Source: Diabrotica undecimpunctata (lineage: Eukaryota; Arthropoda; Insecta; Coleoptera; Chrysomelidae). From it: a stretch of DNA of 64,000 nt. Both the position numbers and the translations under genes were made by a program. The notes under the pieces were generated by a model. That model saw nothing but the letters and a program-made list of their open reading frames with translations. It did not search any database and was not told where the DNA came from. The stretch's first letter is position 1, and every line of letters starts with the position of its first letter. This document shows, piece after piece, positions 10,237 through 19,494 of the stretch. The stretch spans positions 73,393,186-73,457,185 of the forward strand of contig NC_092805.1 of NCBI RefSeq assembly GCF_040954645.1, in the 5' to 3' direction.

Positions 10237-10557
10237 CTTCTCTTCTCATTGCGCCGTCTCCTTTCGAAGGTTGGCGATCCAAATGGCAATTGTAGTTTTG
10301 GAAACTGCTGCGCGAAAGATCTCTGTGGATGAGCGGTCGAACCATCTCCTCAGGTCTTTCAGCCACGAGTTCTGGCGTCTTCCTACTGATCTTTTGCCCT
10401 GTACTTTTCCTTCCAGTATAACTTGAAGTAATTCATATCTTTCGCCACTCAACACATGATCCAAGTATTGCATTTTCCTCTATTTGATTATTCTTAGTAA
10501 TTATTTTTGTTTACACATGCGACGAAGTACCTCAACATTAGTAACTCTTTGTACTAA
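10237..10557 (-). mobile_element. 5'-truncated LINE fragment inserted in piggyBac
   Basis: The minus strand encodes a non-LTR retrotransposon C-terminus (LRRMCKQK, YLDHVLSGERYELLQ, GKVQGKRSVGRRQNSWLKDL, IFRAAVSKTTIAIWIANLR). It is flanked by the exact 9-bp duplication AAAACTGGT (10228-10236 and 10558-10566). It belongs to the same family as the 101-bp insert at 50328-50428 and resembles LINE-C at 28875-32797. Confidence 0.85.
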
Positions 10558-10566
10558 AAAACTGGT

Positions 10567-11134
10567 ATGTCAAATAAAAAGTCAGTTTTCCAGTAGTCGT
10601 TTAGACGACTCAAATGAATTGTTCCCGGGTGGAGCAACAGACCCAAAAATATTTTTAATTCATCCACAACTGTTTCCAAGCTGTAATTCGAGATTCGGCA
10701 GATGTTTCTGGGCGTAAAAATACCTCAACTGCATAAGAATTTGTATTATCTACCACAGCTTGCAGGAATGTGTCGTCAAAGATCATTTGAAAAAAATCGA
10801 GTGGTGTACCATCTCCTGGTACTGGCACCAGTAAATTTTGAGTTTCCTTAAACACAAGTTGCTTTAGCTTACCCGTATTACTCCATTGTTTAATATTAGA
10901 ACTTGGTACTTCTTGATTAGTAATATTATTAGAAATATTGCTATTTTCCTCGTCAGTCTCGGAGCTTGAACTGAACTCACCGTCATCCTTATTCGGATTA
11001 AATTCATTACTACTGTCGTCATTTTCCAAATACCATAATTCTTCTTCACCTAACTTTTGTTTTTTGTTAATGGTTCTTTTGTAAATATTAAGTCTTTTAT
11101 TATTAACATCAGAAGGTCCAGCTTTACTGTTCAT
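10567..11134 (-). pseudogene. piggyBac transposase, N-terminal part
   Basis: The ATG at 11132-11134 starts a frame with a basic, then acidic Ser/Glu/Asp-rich N-terminus (EELWYLENDDSSNEF, SSSSETDEEN). After a stop or shift near 10655 comes the start of the transposase domain (LGLLLHPGTI, DYWKTDFLFDIPV). An acidic low-complexity N-terminus is usual in piggyBac transposases. Confidence 0.8.
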
Positions 11135-11282
11135 TTTTAACCTCAAATTATCACCGAACCACAAACGAAACTGCGAAGCCAACAAATGCACGTGTAAAAA
11201 CAAAGTCTTATCTCGGACGCCTGGGACTGGAATGCGGCTATAAACCAACGCCAATGCAATAATAAAGTGTACTGTCAAGAGA

Positions 11283-11351
11283 TACCATTCACTACGATCG
11301 GAGTGGCCGACGTCATCGAAGCTGGCCGATGCACTCCGATCGGAGTGATCA
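11283..11351 (-). repeat. piggyBac right terminal inverted repeat
   Basis: Contains CACTACGATCGGAGTG-like and exact CACTCCGATCGGAGTG palindromes about 50 bp apart, mirroring 3212-3281. Confidence 0.65.
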
Positions 11352-12252
11352 ATACGGAGGAATGGATACCCAACCACCAATTTGGCTTTCGAAAAAAACA
11401 CTCGACAATACAGCAGGTTCATAGAATAGTACACACCATAAATTCTGCAATGGAAAGCAAACACTACTGCACAGCTGCTTTTCTAGATGTTAGTCAAGCC
11501 TTTGATAATGTTTGGCACACAGACATGATTTTCAAAATCAAGAAATATTTACCCATCACGTACCTGAAACTGTTAAAATCCTATCTGAGTGAGAGAGAAT
11601 TCCGAACAAGTGTCCCCCAGTTTCTAACAATATCCAACTTCCCCAATCCACTAGCACTAAATACCTAGGAATACATCTTGACTCAAAACTCACCTGGAAA
11701 GAACATATTCTTAAGAAGCGGAAACAAATTGATTTAAGAATGAAAGATCTAAACTGGTTAGTAGGCAGGAAATCGAAACTGAGCCTTGAAAACAAAATCC
11801 TTGTATACAAAACCGTCATAAAACCTATCTGGACGTATGGAATCCAACTCTGGGGATGTGCGAGCAAGTCAAACACAGCCATAATTCAAAGATGCCAATC
11901 AAAATACTCCGAACGATAGCTGATGCACCTTGGTATGTGTCAAACCTAACACTTCATGAAGACCTAAAAATCCTGTTCGTACAGGATGTAATCACTAAAT
12001 ACAGCACGAAGCACCATGAAGCACTGGAATCGCATAGTAACCCCTTACTCCAACCTCTGCTAGAACACCAAGCCAATAGGAGACTCAAAAGGAACTGGCC
12101 AGCTGACCTGAAAACCGGTTAAAGTGGTCTTGTCACTGGAGAAAACCTCACCACGCCAACAGGAGCCCCTTGCTCCACAGCCAGCAAATTAGGTTATAGA
12201 ACTTTATTTGTGTTTTGATTGCTAAAGATTGTGTCATAATAAAAAAAAAATT
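11352..12252 (+). pseudogene. Jockey-clade LINE, 3' fragment with internal deletion
   Basis: The plus strand encodes a reverse transcriptase segment (EEWIPNHQFGFRKKHST, CTAAFLDVSQAFDNVWH, REFRTSV). It then jumps by an internal deletion of about 0.3 kb, with loss of the YADD-type box, to the thumb/C-terminus (TKYLGIHLDSKLTWKEH, IRTIADAPWYVSN) and the stop at about 12121. A 3' UTR and an A-rich tail end at about 12252. The deletion is visible by comparison with the copy at 27184-28010, which keeps the missing part. The 5' end abuts the piggyBac terminus. Confidence 0.85.
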
Positions 12253-12326
12253 ATTCTTTATTTATATATGTAAACATTTGCTCCCGTTATCACATATTTC
12301 ATACATTCAACCATGATTTCTTTTTT

Positions 12327-12471
12327 CATCAATAAACATCGTTGCAAAGACTCTCAAGAATGATTGTCATAGAACAAGTAATTTTTTATGTCTTTATATA
12401 TATCTTACACAATAAATATTTTTGCAAAAACTCTTAAAGAATTACCGTCACGGAACCAATAATTTTTATCT

Positions 12472-12490
<19 letters not shown>
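12327..12490. repeat. ~82-bp tandem repeat, left part
   Basis: Two imperfect units, each with AATAAAYATY..TTGCAAARACTCT and GAACAAGTAAT.TTTTAT, run into a (TA)n array. A third unit lies at about 18029-18110, on the other side of Gypsy-2. Confidence 0.65.

Positions 12491-12543
<53 letters not shown>
12474..12543. repeat. (TA)n microsatellite, left half
   Basis: Pure TA array directly abutting the Gypsy-2 LTR at 12544. The matching half is at 17963-18027, so the element landed inside one array. Confidence 0.92.
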
Positions 12544-12549
<6 letters not shown>

Positions 12550-13933
12550 GATCTGCTTTATGATGTTTTATTATTAATTAACACTAATTTAATTAATCCA
12601 ATTATTTAATTAATTAATTCACTAATTTATGCAGAGTCATACAATTCAATTACTATTAAAAATTCTCAGGGTGCCTTTTTAATTTTACTTTAATCAGTTT
12701 ACTTTATATATCTCTTCTAGTGGGTTCAGTATCTTCTAGTTGCTCATAATCGGGATAGAACAGGAAACGGAACTAACATTAAAACAACATAAATATGCAC
12801 ACAAATTATTATTTATTTTCAATAAGCAATACGATGAATGTTAATAAATAACTTTTTGTGGGCAATTATCTTTCCCAACAAACTCCTATACTCTAAATTT
12901 AATTTTAATTACAAACTATCTACTGATCTGTTTTATAATAATATCTACTAAAAAAAATTGACCATATAAAAATATAATTTATTCACAAAAAAAAAAATAA
13001 CTCTTTGAAACTTAGAATCTTAGTTCGTATGCTTATATTTGATTTTATTTTTAGAATATCTTAAAATTTTCTTTCATTCAAATTATTTGACTGACCTTTA
13101 ATTTTTTACACCAATGATGTCTCCTCTCGATCAAAACCACAGTTCCTTCTTGATTGATTATGTCCGGCTACCATCAAATCTTTCCCGTTCTCAGCATCGA
13201 TCCAAACCGCATACCAGCAAACTACTCCTCCGAAAACACAAGCCCAAGCTTCTTTTGACCGGTATTCTTTATTCACAAATTCTCCTTTCTTTCTCAATTA
13301 TATCTGGTGGACTATGCAGACTCAAAAGAGGTATTAATCTTCTCAATTTTGATCTGCTCTCAGCTTCCACCTTTTTCACTAACAAACGAAAACACTGGTA
13401 CTCAGATTGACTACACGAAAACACGTCTTCTCTTCTGGTCTGCCGGTAACATAATAATTCTTTCAATCTCCCCAGACAACCTTCTCAACTCTTTCATTCC
13501 CACCATTCCTTTTTAACCAATCATAAGCATTCATCTTTCCCACTTATTTTCGATTTAGAAAATTTCCAACATGATATTTAAAACAAATAAACTACTTTCA
13601 CTCAAATTACTTTTCAGAAACCATTAACAATTTTCCCTTTTTCAACAGAAATAAGTTTCCAAATTCTTGTTATCTCATATCTAAATCTAATTCTTATTTA
13701 CTTTCGAAAAATGCCCAACGCAAAATACAATTACAAAGTTTATTCCTTAAATCTATAATTATACGGGTCCCATTGTCCTTTCACTATTCACTCAGTCTTT
13801 CACGGAACAATGTTTTCTCTTATGGTCTATTACAAATAAGTACAGGGTTGTATTTTAACTTATATGCCCGCGGTATATTAAAATAATAAAAAACTCTTTA
13901 TTCTATTTCTGATCGATACACTAATCCATAACA
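12544..13933 (-). repeat. Gypsy-2 3' LTR (1390 bp)
   Basis: Ends TGTTGTG and CATAACA on the plus strand. Positions 12544-12932 match 17560-17950 closely. About 985 bp (12935-13920) are absent from the other LTR. Open frames inside 13106-13516 have no recognisable motif and are not called. Confidence 0.85.
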
Positions 13934-13945
13934 AATCCCCGCCTT
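13934..13945 (-). other. Gypsy-2 polypurine tract
   Basis: On the minus strand AAGGCGGGGATT immediately precedes the 3' LTR. Confidence 0.65.
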
Positions 13946-14092
13946 GTTTTGAGATACAAATTTTCTTTTTTTTTTTTTAAGTGTAACCAAAAAAAAAATA
14001 TTATTTTCTCTCAACACAATATTTTTCTTTTGTAGTCATTTTATCCTATCCTAAATTTTTATTACTCCATCTTAAAATTTATACTCTTATTT

Positions 14093-15850
14093 TTATTCAT
14101 GGTATTTGTACACACCCTGGATATTGTAAACTCCTCGTATCTTTTCTGATTCTACATGTCTAAGAACATAGCTGTGTATTCCATTTTCATTTTGTATGAT
14201 GTATGGACCCTCGAAAATAGGCATTAGCTTTGCACACACGTCTCCCGTGAGATTTGATACTCGTAACGCCCTTACAAGCACCTTTTCTCCCTTCTGGAAA
14301 GTCACTGGTCTTCGTTTTCTATTCTGAATTTGCCTTTGGAGATATTTTTCATTACTGCGCTGCAGCCTCCTTCGAACAGTTTCCAATACTATTTGATACT
14401 CTCTCTGCCCCGGTTCTTCCCATGGCTGTACTGGCATAATTCCCTTCATGACATATTCCGGCGTTTCTTTTGTCACCGTACTTGGAGTGGTGTTCAAGTA
14501 GTTTTCGATTTCTGCCACTTTCCTATCCCATCGTCGATGTTGTCCAATGGCAGCAATGCGGAGGAATTTTGTCGTCTCTTGTATAAAACGTTCTGACGGA
14601 TTACTTTTAGGATGTCGGATACTGACAAAATTTGTCCTTATTCCCCTGTCTTGCAACTGTCTCTTGAATCGGTCACTCCGGAAATATGTAGCATTGTCTA
14701 AAAGAATTTTCCTTGGTGTTCCTACGGTGGCTATAAAATTGTCTATCTTTCTCATAATTTCTTCCCCCTTTGTCGTACGGCATGTGTATAGCTTTACATA
14801 TTTCGAAAAAATATCTACCATCACCAAAATATGTTTGTTCCTCTGCGTGGTCATTATTAGATCACTTAACATATCTATTGCTACAATGTCTAATTTTTGG
14901 TGGGATACAATATTTTTAGCCACATTTTCATTCCGGAAATTTCTGCTTTTATATTTTTGACATGTTTCACATCTTTGGGTAACTTCTTTTGCAATCCGGT
15001 AATCTTTTCGGCATATATAGTTTTCGCGAAAAACCAGCCAAACCTTCCTGCTGCCGATATGTCCATTATCCTCGTGTATTTTCTGTATGATCCTTTCTGC
15101 CAATGTCTGTGTTATCACGTATAGTTCCTTTCCCTTTTCTTCTCCACATATCAATTTTCTTTCTTTTTCCTCAATTTGTTTACACATATTTATTTTGTAT
15201 TCTGCCTCCTCCATTTCGCATACTTCTTCAAATACCACTGTTTCAATTGTACCTTTTTCGTCTTCTTTTGTTAATCTTTCTTCTTTTTCTTCTTCTGGGC
15301 TCATCTCTTCTTTTGAGGAAACCCACTTTTCACTTTCTTTTGAAAATCTCCTCTTTCTTCTCTGTCCTTGCTTCATTGCCAAATTCATTTCCACCGTTTG
15401 TTCTTTGTCTAAATCATTTTTTCGTTTCTCATTTTCCTTTTCCATTTCCTTACTGTCCTGTTCTTCTTCTTTTTCCTCTGTGATTTTCATCGTGTTATTT
15501 TTGAAATCTATCACCACATGTTTTTCTGCCAATTCATCCACTCCTACGATCATATCATGCGACATGTTTGGCATCACAACACATTGTAATGCATAAAATT
15601 TCTTATCCAATCGTACTTTTATTCGTATTCCTTCATTTATCGTTGCCAAAGTCCGTTTATTTGCGCCCACTAAATTTACCTTGGGAATTTTGTAAATCAA
15701 ATTCGTTAAATTAACTTCCTCTATTAGTTTTCTGTTGATCAGTGTAATTTCCGATACAGTATCAATCATAATTTTAATCGGTGTCTCGTTGATAAAACCA
15801 TCTACCAATTTCAGATTTGCTCCACTTATTTTGTCCTTATTTTCTGCCAA
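14093..15850 (-). CDS. Gypsy-2 protease-integrase fusion frame (585 residues)
   Basis: One uninterrupted frame. Residues about 10-125 are a retropepsin domain: IKIMIDTVSEITLI sits where D-T/S-G is expected, so the glycine of the catalytic triad is Val, and MIVGVDELAE is the C-terminal block. Residues about 125-255 are a Glu/Lys/Asp-rich linker. Residues about 260-585 are an integrase: HEDNGHIG...CETCQKY (HHCC), VAIDML (first D), ILLDNATYF (second D), NPSERFIQE (E), and a C-terminal GPY-type module (FEGPYIIQNENG). Reverse transcriptase and RNase H, which normally lie between, are missing without loss of frame. It overlaps the gag frame by 25 nt in another register, as expected for frameshifted gag-pol expression. 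The integrase keeps all DDE residues. Confidence 0.88.
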   Translation of the reverse strand: MAENKDKISGANLKLVDGFINETPIKIMIDTVSEITLINRKLIEEVNLTNLIYKIPKVNLVGANKRTLATINEGIRIKVRLDKKFYALQCVVMPNMSHDMIVGVDELAEKHVVIDFKNNTMKITEEKEEEQDSKEMEKENEKRKNDLDKEQTVEMNLAMKQGQRRKRRFSKESEKWVSSKEEMSPEEEKEERLTKEDEKGTIETVVFEEVCEMEEAEYKINMCKQIEEKERKLICGEEKGKELYVITQTLAERIIQKIHEDNGHIGSRKVWLVFRENYICRKDYRIAKEVTQRCETCQKYKSRNFRNENVAKNIVSHQKLDIVAIDMLSDLIMTTQRNKHILVMVDIFSKYVKLYTCRTTKGEEIMRKIDNFIATVGTPRKILLDNATYFRSDRFKRQLQDRGIRTNFVSIRHPKSNPSERFIQETTKFLRIAAIGQHRRWDRKVAEIENYLNTTPSTVTKETPEYVMKGIMPVQPWEEPGQREYQIVLETVRRRLQRSNEKYLQRQIQNRKRRPVTFQKGEKVLVRALRVSNLTGDVCAKLMPIFEGPYIIQNENGIHSYVLRHVESEKIRGVYNIQGVYKYHE

Positions 15851-17236
15851 TTTAATAAATTCCTTCGGGTGACAAAAAATTCCTGTTTGTTTCTTGTGTT
15901 GTTGACCGCTCTTCTATTTTCTCTTGTTCTCTCGGACCCGTATCGGTTTCCGCGATTTTCCGGTTCATTCGTTCTATTATTATTTCGGTTTTCCTGATAT
16001 GTGCGAGTGTTGTTTCTATTCTGGTTCTCTCGATATCTGTTTTCGTTCCATTGCCGATTTCTTTGTTCATAGTTTACTCTTCCGTTGTCTCTACTTTCGT
16101 TTTCCCTCCTCGAGACAAATTCTCTTCTTGTGTACTCTCTCCTAAAGTTTTGTCCTCTATCTCTATAGTCTTGATTTTCTCGTTGTCTATAATTTTCTTG
16201 CGTTCTCCTCATTTTTCTTTCTCTTAATTTTGCTTCTCGTATTTGTAAGAATTGACATAAACTGTCAATATCTTTGTAGTTTTGTAGAGTTATGTGATCT
16301 TCTAAGGTATCTTCAAAATGTCTGGCTATTAGTTCCACTAGCTGTTCGGACGAATAGTTGTAATGTAAGTGTCTTGCATTGTTGTATAGTTGTAGGGCAT
16401 ATGTTTTTTCTGATATACCTATACTATCCTGGTATCTCCCATTTTGTAATTCCTTGTTTATCTCTATCTGTTGTATTTTCCCCCAGAAATTTTTGTTCAA
16501 ATGTTTGCCAATTTTGCAATTCTTCTTCTTTGCTATCAAACCATAAACTTGCCTTATCTTTAAGATGGTTCCTTATCGTTTCCTTTGCTGTTTCGAAATT
16601 ACCGATATGTCGTACTTTCTTTTTTAAATTGTTGATGAAAATTACTGGGTGTAATTTTTTTACGTCCCCGCCAAACTGTATTTTTATGTCACCCGGACTT
16701 TGGATGAGTACTTCTCTCCTGTCTCCCATCTCTCGTTGTTTTCTGATATCCTCAATTTGTTTTTCTATTTCTTTCTTGTCTTCTTGTAGCGCCATTTCAA
16801 ATTTTTCTTCCAACTGTTCTATTTCCTTTTTCTGGAAATTTCGTATCTCCTTCATTGTATCTTGGATATCTTTAATCTCTGTCTCTTGTTTTGCATTCTT
16901 TAGGGTTATTTCTTCTATCTGTTGTATCAGTTCTTTCTTTATCCCCTCAACACATCCTTTAATTTCCTGTTCATAGTTTTCCAGACGCTGCTCTATATTC
17001 CTGTTATTTAGTTCTATTGTTTGTTTTGTTTCATCCATTTTTAGTGATGATTCTTGTATTTGTTGTGTCTGTATTTGCATCATTGCTAATAATTTTTCCA
17101 GCATCCCTGTTTCTTTTCTTTCCTCTATTATTGTAGCATTTCCTTCATTATCCGATCCTTCTTCAACAATTGTTTCTTCTAATCTGTTATCCTCCTTTCT
17201 TTCTTGCATTTTGCTTTGACTCCTTGTGGTCGACAT
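15826..17236 (-). pseudogene. Gypsy-2 gag with coiled coil and Arg/Asn-rich tail
   Basis: Starts at the ATG 17234-17236 (MSTTRSQSK). The first about 190 residues are Glu/Lys/Gln-rich heptad-like sequence, a probable long coiled coil. The capsid-like part reads KKLHPVIFINNLKKK and ASLWFDSKEEELQNW. One frameshift near 16480-16500 moves reading into the second frame (FWGKIQQIEIN, ARHLHYNY). The C-terminus (about 120 residues) is Arg/Asn/Glu-rich with repeated REN, NRN and RNR words and no CCHC zinc knuckle. The basic tail probably takes the RNA-binding role. Confidence 0.82.
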
Positions 17237-17538
17237 GTTCGTTAGATTATTTATCCCCGGCTGATATAAAATTCGAAAATACCCGGTCTGCTGTATATAC
17301 ACAAATTTTTCTTTCCCCAAATATTATCAATTTATCACATAAATTTTAAATTCATCAAAAAATTAAATCAATCAAAAATAGAATAAACGTAAAATTGTAC
17401 CTAGATAAAATAACTCAAATAATATTTCATAAATTTTCAAATAAATATATCAAATTCTTTCCGACGGCAAATAAATTCTCTCAATCACCTGTTTTCCTTT
17501 TCTGATCCTTCAAATTCACAACTAGAGATACTTTTAAG

Positions 17539-17556
17539 CCCCACGTTGGCTCGCCA
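17539..17556 (-). other. Gypsy-2 primer-binding site
   Basis: On the minus strand, three bases after the 5' LTR, TGGCGAGCCAACGTGGGG begins. The TGG start fits a tRNA 3' end; the tRNA is not assigned. Confidence 0.5.
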
Positions 17557-17559
17557 TGT

Positions 17560-17958
17560 TGTTGTGATCTGCTTTATGATGTTTTATTATTAATTAACAC
17601 TAATTTAATTAATCCAATTATTTAATTAATTAATTCACTAATTTATGCAGAGTCATACAATTCAATTACTATTAAAAATTCTCAGGGTGCCTTTTTAATT
17701 TTACTTTAATCAGTTTACTTTATATATCTCTTCTAGTGGGTTCAGTATCTCCTAGTTGCTCATAATCGGGATAGAACAGGAAACGGAACTAACATTAAAA
17801 CAACATAAATATGCACGCAAATTATTATTTATTTTCAATAAGCAATACGATGAATGTTAATAAATAACTTTTTGTGGGCAATTATCTTTCCCAACAAACT
17901 CCTATACTCTAAATTTAATTTTAATTACAAACTATCTATTGATCTGTTTCTAATCCAT

Positions 17959-17962
<4 letters not shown>
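17560..17962 (-). repeat. Gypsy-2 5' LTR (403 bp, shortened)
   Basis: Matches both ends of 12544-13933 but lacks about 985 bp between GATCTGTTT (17950) and the terminal CTAATCCATAACA. The loss removes most of U3, where the promoter would be. Confidence 0.85.

Positions 17963-18027
<65 letters not shown>
17963..18027. repeat. (TA)n microsatellite, right half
   Basis: TA array continuing the one at 12474-12543 beyond Gypsy-2. Confidence 0.92.
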
Positions 18028-18028
<1 letters not shown>

Positions 18029-18031
<3 letters not shown>

Positions 18032-18110
18032 CTCAATAAATGTCTTTGCAAAGACTCTCAAAAATGATTGTCATAGAACAAGTAATTTCTCTCTCTAGAC
18101 ATATGCTAAA
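18029..18110. repeat. ~82-bp repeat unit, right part
   Basis: Third copy of the unit seen at 12327-12490, sharing TCTTTGCAAAGACTCTCAA and ATTGTCATAGAACAAGTAAT. Confidence 0.7.
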
Positions 18111-18158
18111 TTTAGATTTATCTCTTTATATAATTTTTACTCACAACAAGAAAATAAT

Positions 18159-18576
18159 ATGGATACATTAAAAAGAAACCGTGGCATACGGAAATCGGCA
18201 ATCACAAGGATTCTAAAGTGGTTAAACAAGTTTCTCGATACTCAAACCAATGCTTTCGAATTATCTCACAGAAAAACTCATTTAATCAGTGCTTTCAAAA
18301 ATTATAACGACATTTGTGACCAAATAGAATCCGGCGATGACGTCGATTTATACACCGAGAATAGAGATTGAAGTTGAGTATAAATATTTTTCTGCTATGT
18401 CACGAATAGACGATAAATTAGATCAGTTGGCTAAAGCTCAATCCCCGCATCCAATATTATCTCATCCCGAAAACAGCAACGACTCTAATGTAAAACTGCC
18501 GCCCATCTCTGTTCCAAATTTTAATGGTGAATACAATAAATGGCTCTCATTTTATCAACTATTCTCTCATCATTGA
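18159..18576 (+). pseudogene. BEL/Pao gag N-terminus (BEL-2)
   Basis: Starts MDTLKRNRGIRKSAIT and, after a frameshift near 18365, continues EVEYKYFSAMSRIDDKL...LPPISVPNFNGEYNKW (cited in parts), the DUF1759-type gag of BEL/Pao elements. It stops abruptly after FYQLFS where a Jockey element begins. The upstream 82-bp repeats may be its leader or LTR. The rest of this element is not visible downstream. Confidence 0.8.
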
Positions 18577-18654
18577 AAACTACTCTCTCTGAAAACTACT
18601 ATGAGAGCGAGCAAAATAAAGAAAATCCTTGACAAATAGTCAACACAAAAATCC

Positions 18655-19383
18655 TTGAAAAGAAGAAAAGTAGATGTTACCAATAGACCAACAGAGACAG
18701 TAACAAATAACAAATATAGTTCTCTAACATTCCCAGACCAAGAGGAAGAAGAATCCACTAAAACTAACGAAAACGCAAATAAAACATTAAAACCACCTCC
18801 AATATACGTCTACGGAGTAATTAAATACAATGAAATGATAAAACAAATAGATCTAATAGCAGAAAGCACACAATACATCACAAAATCCTTAGCAGACAAC
18901 ACGGTAAAGATAAGTTGCGACACACCAGACACATATAGGAAAATAATAAAATACATAGTCGACTTTGAACCAGCAGAAAACAACAAAGACATTTACAAAC
19001 TGACAAATCTTCAAAATAGAGCTATACAAGTGGAACCTCCAAAAATAACAAAAGGGATCACCCAATGCATGAGATGTCAGCAATATGGCCACTCAAGATC
19101 ATACTGCAATAGACCATTTGTGTGCGTCAAATATGGTGGAGAACACAATACGTCAACCTGCAAAAAAAGTAAAGATACCCCTGCTAGGTGTGCTTTATGT
19201 AATGGTGCCCATCCTGCCAACTACAAAGGATGCCAATTCTATCATAACTTACTCCAGACCAACAATGCCAACAATCGTATGAATATTCAACAAAACGCTA
19301 ACAATGCAACAACTAGACCTACAATCTACAAGGCTAATGCAGTAAGAAATGGTACTGAACAACAATCAAACATTAAACATTAG
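18655..19383 (+). pseudogene. Jockey-B ORF1 (gag-like, three zinc knuckles)
   Basis: 242 residues: a polar N-terminus, a PRE_C2HC-like region (PPIYVYGVIKYNEMI, VKISCDTPDTYRKI) and three knuckles, CMRCQQYGHSRSYC, CVKYGGEHNTSTC (second Cys replaced by Tyr) and CALCNGAHPANYKGC. This is the RNA-binding ORF1 of Jockey-type LINEs. It looks short at the N-terminus compared with typical Jockey ORF1 proteins, so it may have lost its true start. Confidence 0.8.
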
Positions 19384-19494
19384 ACATGATGAACAAATTC
19401 TTAGAGGAATTCAAAAACATGTTCCAACAATTACTACCAAAAACAGCATGGTCCTAAACATGCTGACAATGCTTATATCTAAAATTCAATAGCT

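Larger units (their letters stand above)
3212..11351 (-). mobile_element. piggyBac transposon, broken by two nested insertions
   Basis: The two ends carry matching inverted repeats: about 3212-3281, and 11283-11351 on the other strand. Each contains the palindrome CACTCCGATCGGAGTG or a one- to two-base variant, twice, about 50 bp apart. Between them a piggyBac-type transposase can be followed on the minus strand in three pieces (11134-10567, 10236-9912, 4136-3350). The gaps are exactly a LINE insertion with a 9-bp duplication and a full Gypsy element with a 4-bp duplication. Without the insertions the element would be about 2 kb, normal for piggyBac. A TTAA target site is not evident at the outer ends, so the outer boundaries are approximate. 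Confidence 0.8.
12544..17962 (-). mobile_element. Gypsy-2: Ty3/Gypsy element lacking reverse transcriptase and RNase H
   Basis: Minus strand: 5' LTR 17560-17962, primer site just inside it, gag 15826-17236, an open protease-integrase frame 14093-15850, polypurine tract and 3' LTR 12544-13933. Between protease and integrase there is only a Glu/Lys-rich linker; no polymerase or RNase H sequence is present. The ends are TG...CA and both flanks are (TA)n, so the duplication (ATAT) cannot be told from the array. It could only move with polymerase supplied by a related element. Confidence 0.88.

Noticed and set aside
11340..11365. Insertion of piggyBac into the Jockey fragment at 11352
   Set aside because: The left flank of piggyBac has no Jockey sequence and there is no TTAA at the junction, so a simple insertion is not supported.
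13106..13516. Open frames within the long Gypsy-2 LTR
   Set aside because: Composition is driven by the LTR, with no motif; the region is missing from the other LTR.
15087..15596. Long Ser/Phe/Leu-rich plus-strand frames opposite the Gypsy-2 protease linker
   Set aside because: They are the complement of the Glu/Lys-rich linker codons and have no independent motif.
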